A stretch of DNA of 64,000 nt. Source: Fragum whitleyi (Eukaryota > Mollusca > Bivalvia > Cardiida > Cardiidae). The stretch is from contig OX411543.1 of the NCBI GenBank assembly GCA_948146395.1, positions 22,794,026 to 22,858,025 on the forward strand. Reading direction: 5' to 3'. Shown here in pieces: positions 59,805 to 64,000 of the stretch. Numbering within the stretch: position 1 is the stretch's first letter; each line of letters opens with the position of its first letter. The position numbers and the translations under genes are program-made. The notes beneath the pieces were generated by a model. The model did no database searches. It was not told where the DNA came from and saw only the letters and a program-made list of their open reading frames with translations.

Positions 59805-60355
59805 ACGTAGTTGTCATGCCTGAAAGACAAGAAAGCTTCAATAGAACACTTTTTATTTTGATCACGTTTAAAAATAGAGCGGCACTTGGTAACCGAGGAT
59901 GGCACCTGAGATGACCATGACGCTTCTCAAAACTTGTCTGTAAAATTACGATTGGCCCAACAATATGGGCGTGCGGTATTTTATTTAGGAGAGCGGTATA
60001 GGTTTTTTATAGCCCCCTGTTGTGGTTGTTGTCCTCTTCTCATAAATGTCTATTACGCAAATTGTACTGCACCCACTAAGAGTAATTGACGGGTAGAAAG
60101 ACTTTTATGAAATTGAATTCGTTCCTTTTGACTGCGTCACAAACCAAGCGTGTCTAGCGGAACGGGGCACCCGCCCATGAAACGTTTACCTTACAACGCC
60201 TTTCATTTCGCTGAAGATAAGCAAAATACCAACAGTTTGGTTCAGTTTTATAAGACCATACCGTTGGGTGGTGGCCAGAGCTTTCTTCTGACATCCTATT
60301 CGAGCTCTAAGTGAGCTTGGACCTTCATCTGCCCTATTCAAACAACAATACAGTG
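59805..60355. other. Non-coding stretch, nothing assigned
   Basis: No exon or repeat was recognised. Confidence 0.5.
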
Positions 60356-60791
60356 CAGTTAAGAACATTGTGAAATTGACAAGGCGAATGATTTTGGTAT
60401 GGTTTCGGAATGAAATTGAATGAGTGTGTGGCGCGAGTTTTGAGTGAAATTAAAGGGAGGTAACCAATATTGCTAATTTTGTTCATGATGAACAAAATTA
60501 GCGATATTAATTACCTCCCTTTAATAAAATACGCGTTTTTTCTGATTATACGTCATCGTTGACCAATAAAGCACTTTATAGTCCACACCAGCTAATAAAA
60601 TCGTAGAATAGAAAGATCGATTTGAATTTATTGTTGAAAGTCTTGAATGGTTTCTAAATGTTTTTTTAATTATTTCTGAGCGTTTTTGATCGATTTGAGT
60701 GAGTGTTTGGAATGAATGAATAGAGCGCTGAGTGAATGATTAAGAATGATTTTGATCGGAATGACTGTCAATTTCACGATGTTTTTAACTG
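60356..60791 (+). mobile_element. MITE-A copy 18 (subfamily 2, near intact)
   Basis: 436 bp, CAGTTAAGAACATTGTGAAA to TTTCACGATGTTTTTAACTG, TA on the right and TG on the left. It matches copy 3 at 36928-37358 across the whole length, including the ATTATACGTCATCGTTGACC spacer. Confidence 0.9.
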
Positions 60792-60857
60792 TACCTATAC
60801 ATACATGCAATAGGTACTTTTGCTGTTTGAATAGGCCTGTGAAAGGTACAAGCTCGA

Positions 60858-61067
60858 ATGCATATCAAAAAAACACTCTCCCATCCTTCCAAATTATGGT
60901 CAATGTTTAACTCAATAGGAAAGAAGCAAGTTAATGAAAGGGCAAGAATAGTTTTGCGCATCACGAAAGAAAATCTAGAGGGAACATTTCGTGCTAATCA
61001 GTATGCAAACAAATGTTTGAATTTTGATTCAAATTTCACCAAAAATACACACTGTGGAGTACGATAA
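60858..61067 (+). pseudogene. Possible non-LTR retrotransposon coding fragment
   Basis: A 69-codon frame contains HPSKLWSMFNSIGKK, similar in style to the linker between endonuclease and reverse transcriptase in LINE ORF2 proteins (a KxWxxxNSIG-type motif). Nothing around it continues the domain. The resemblance is short and could be chance. Confidence 0.3.
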
Positions 61068-63202
61068 GGTCGAAATATGCAAATGAAATTGCACTACCTT
61101 GTGTTTTTCCAATAGTCTACTATTCCAAGAATCTATGTTTCTCTAATTATTTAAAGTAATCTGTTCGTTTGCTGTTTGATTACCAATTTTGAATATGGAA
61201 TTGAGTACATTAAAGATGATAATTCGAAGTTATAAAGTTACATCACTGATAGTAATGGAATAACAGCATTTGGATAAAAGGGTAAACAATGTGATAGACA
61301 TGTATGAAATATCAATTGTGATGTAAGGTAACAATTTTATGTTTAGCCCCTTTTGAAATGTATTCAGCTTAAAAGGACGGTTCATTCTGCTGTAAGAAGT
61401 CCCTTTTAAACTCCCGTCGAAAGACAGGGACGTATTTAGTGATGTGATCTCAGTTTGCTTCCGGGCGTCTCACTCACGGTCTAGCATCCGGGCAGATGGG
61501 CGGCCGAACGGTGTCCAATTCCTTGTCTGGAGCATAATTATTTCACCTTATTTCCCATTGACTTGCAATTTGCATGTACGTTACTCTCATGGCTACGGGA
61601 TGTAGTACACAAGAACCGTAACTTTACCTGGCCTTTTCTATTAGTTATTTCCCCTTGTTGTTTTTTTACACTTAAAGATCGAGCTTATCTTGTGACTTTT
61701 TCCCACCTTCTTTTAAAGTTTACGTCCACGCTTCATATCTTGGATACTATGGTTGGCTTTTGATAGAAAGTAAAGGGCATATTAGAAATGTTAATGGTAC
61801 ATTGATAAAAACTGACTTACGTGGCAAAATATCTTAAGCATGAAAATGAAGAACACACCCGGATTTTATCTAGTCCTTGCCTTCAAGTGTCATTCATTCA
61901 TAACTTTTAAATTCTTATCCCATTTTATAAAAAACATCGTCATAGTGGCGTTTGTTTCAATATTGTTGTCGAAATACTATCATATTGTTTTTGCAGTTAG
62001 AAATTCTTCATTTATCAGAAATATCTCGTTCTTGAAACGAGCAGCACGAGTTTAAAATTTAGGTGAGTTCTACGATTTTAAGGCTGCTTATACATGCTTG
62101 TTAATGCAAATGAAACAAAATCGCTGACTAAATTATAAACCACAATAATGAAAAAGTAACGGCACGTTTTTGTTTTTTGTACAAAAAATGATGGTATAAT
62201 AAATTACGAAGGTGTAAATTTGACATTTCGGATATTGCACGATGTGCAAAGGTAATTGCTTAGAGCTGTTAAACGCAAACTATTTCATATATCATTCTTA
62301 ATCCGAAACGACGGCTAGTATAACTTTTCAACGGACATGACGTCACTTCCTCTGCAATGGCGAACGAGGTCAAGTGTGGTTTTGACAAAGATTGATTTAG
62401 GTATGCTTCCAAATTGCCTCGTGGGAAAAGTTTATGGATTATTTTGACACTTGAGTAAAGTTGTTTAGAATAAACCAAAATGAATATTGCATATATGCGT
62501 GACAGGCCACGCAAAATAGCCACTTTCACAGAAAAGTAATATCTCACGTCATCAAGATCGCAAAACCTGGCCTCGACGAAGGCTTTTGCTCTCTATACAT
62601 TATCTGATCTAGTATCATCTTTCTTACTTTATTTTCAATATATCTTTAGAGGATGTTGAATTCTTATAAGTGGTCATGCAATATTTTTAGAATTAAATAA
62701 ACGATTCATCTGTAAATAGATAAAAGCAAGTCTTTTCCGAGTTTTTATATGTTTTACATGACGAGTTTAATACAATTCGGTATTTTATACGCACAGATTT
62801 GATATTTTATTTATAATATGATCCGAACCAATGCGATAAATCGTCAAAATGTTTGAAATTCACCATTTGATTTTTCCCGCGTTATCATAAAACCATTTGA
62901 AATGACGTCATCTTGTTTCACAAAATATGGCTTAACTTTTAACGCTGCTTCTTGCTTTGAGCTCATTTGGATAGTAATAACATTGAAAAATAACACCCGT
63001 GTAATATTGAAAATAATATTACATATAATATAATATCAAATATTTTTGAAATATTACAATATTGAAAATATGCAACGACGTTTTTCACTCTCGCGAAGTA
63101 GTTCATATTTTTGATAATAATACAGCATAAAAATTGTTGAAAAAAGTTCTTTGGTGACCAAATTATGATATACCATATCAAAATCGGTGACCACTATAGC
63201 TA
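61068..63202. other. AT-rich non-coding stretch, nothing assigned
   Basis: Open frames of 66-92 codons on both strands show no family resemblance, and I see no convincing exon. AATATTGAAAATAATATTAC and similar short AT palindromes occur at 63000-63070. Confidence 0.45.
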
Positions 63203-63640
63203 CAGTTAAAAACATCTTGAAATTGACATTCATTCCGATCAAAACCATTCTAAATCGCTCACTCAGCGCTCCATTCATTCATTCCGAAACTCTCGCTCAA
63301 ATCGATCAAAATGCTCTGAAATATTAAAAAAAAAAAAAAAAAAAAAAAAATCGAAATCGGCATAGATGATCTACATTTGCTTCAAATCGTTCAAACTATT
63401 TTACAATTTTATTGGCCGGTGTGGATTTTCAAGTGCCTGATTGGTCAATGAAGGCAGACAAACAGAAAAGTACGTTATTCTTATTGAAGGGAGGTAATAA
63501 ATATAGCTATTTTTTCATCTTGAACAAAATTAGCGATAGTGGATTACCTCCCATGAATCAAACTCAAAACTCGATACATATACTCATTCATTCTCATTCC
63601 AAAATTATTCATTTTGTCAATTTCAAGATGTTATTAAATG
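63203..63640 (-). mobile_element. MITE-A copy 19 (inverted, TA-flanked)
   Basis: TA on both sides, 438 bp. CAGTTAAAAACATCTTGAAA at the left, TTTCAAGATGTTATTAAATG at the right. A long poly-A run (about 63327-63350) lies in the left arm. Core GAAGGGAGGTAATAAATATA/TAGTGGATTACCTCCC. Confidence 0.88.
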
Positions 63641-63897
63641 TAAGTACGCTTGAGCATAGTTTTCATTACATGATTGTGTTTGTTGCTAACACACATCTGT
63701 GACGTTTCACGGGATAAAGGAACAACCGGGGCCTACGCCAAATTGGCAAATATTTTAAAAACGACTTTGGATCAAGCAGAGGTAATCCGTATTTCGCGTG
63801 GAAAAATGTTCTTATTTGGTACTTCTATATTCAGGAAATACATCAAAAGCGAAAGGTATCTGCGCTGCTGTCCCTGCACAGCTAGACCAAGGATGTA

Positions 63898-64000
63898 CAG
63901 TTAAGAACATATTGGAATTTGGTAACGCGGAATGTACTTTATTTCCGATCAAAACCATTCTAAATCGCTCACTCTTCGCTCCATTAGTTCATCGTACATT
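63898..64000 (-). mobile_element. MITE-A copy 20 (cut by window edge)
   Basis: TA then CAGTTAAGAACATATTGGAA, followed by GATCAAAACCATTCTAAATC and CGCTCACTCTTCGCTCCATT. Continues past the window. Confidence 0.78.

Noticed and set aside
31818..64000. CRISPR-like array from the recurrent palindromes
   Set aside because: Repeats are hundreds of bases long, irregularly spaced, in both orientations and TA-flanked; the genome is eukaryotic.

Overview
The window is eukaryotic, AT-rich, intron-bearing DNA made almost entirely of repeats. There are no bacterial-style operons. GT-AG splice signals, tRNA-derived SINEs, non-LTR retrotransposon remnants and many short inverted-repeat transposons point to a metazoan. 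The repeat at 54261-54556 (CCCCCG box, CTGT/CCGT microsatellite, repeated AAGGTCA) resembles repeats I associate with bivalve genomes, so a mollusc, probably a bivalve, is my inference.

Layout. (1) 1-25285: a head-to-tail tandem array of a ~2.58-kb macrorepeat, about 9.5 units, nearly identical to one another, running off the left edge and stopping abruptly at 25285. One unit carries a TA-flanked DNA transposon (10855-11679). Each full unit has three exon-like segments (a, b, c) with splice sites and matching phase (a-b-c), so the array may be amplified internal exons of an unidentified gene; no function is assigned. Units 5-6 and 7-8 share alternating private variants, a sign of a two-unit duplication. 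(2) 25286-41000: dispersed, mostly palindromic repeats: at least six families of miniature inverted-repeat elements (MITEs) and a frameshifted LINE 3' end. (3) 41154-41429: the one coding exon I can assign, a first exon encoding a signal peptide and the start of a NIDO (nidogen-type) domain, closed by a phase-0 GTAAGT donor. A double CACGTG motif and an antisense tRNA-like sequence lie just upstream. No continuation was found to 64000, so the gene probably has a long first intron. (4) 41430-64000: intron or intergenic sequence dense in MITE-A (about 20 copies of a ~435-bp TA-flanked element with a central hairpin), SINEs (two clear target-site-duplicated copies of a tRNA-Asp-like family, one truncated copy, plus a second family with an 18-bp target duplication), TTAA-flanked elements and simple repeats.

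Most open reading frames of 60-130 codons here are chance frames in repeats. The 91-codon frames in the array begin at TTG, and the NIDO frame as usually called begins at GTG, so neither of those starts is credible in a eukaryote. The strongest signals are the exon-bearing macrorepeat array with its higher-order structure, the NIDO exon, and the density of hairpin-centred MITEs.
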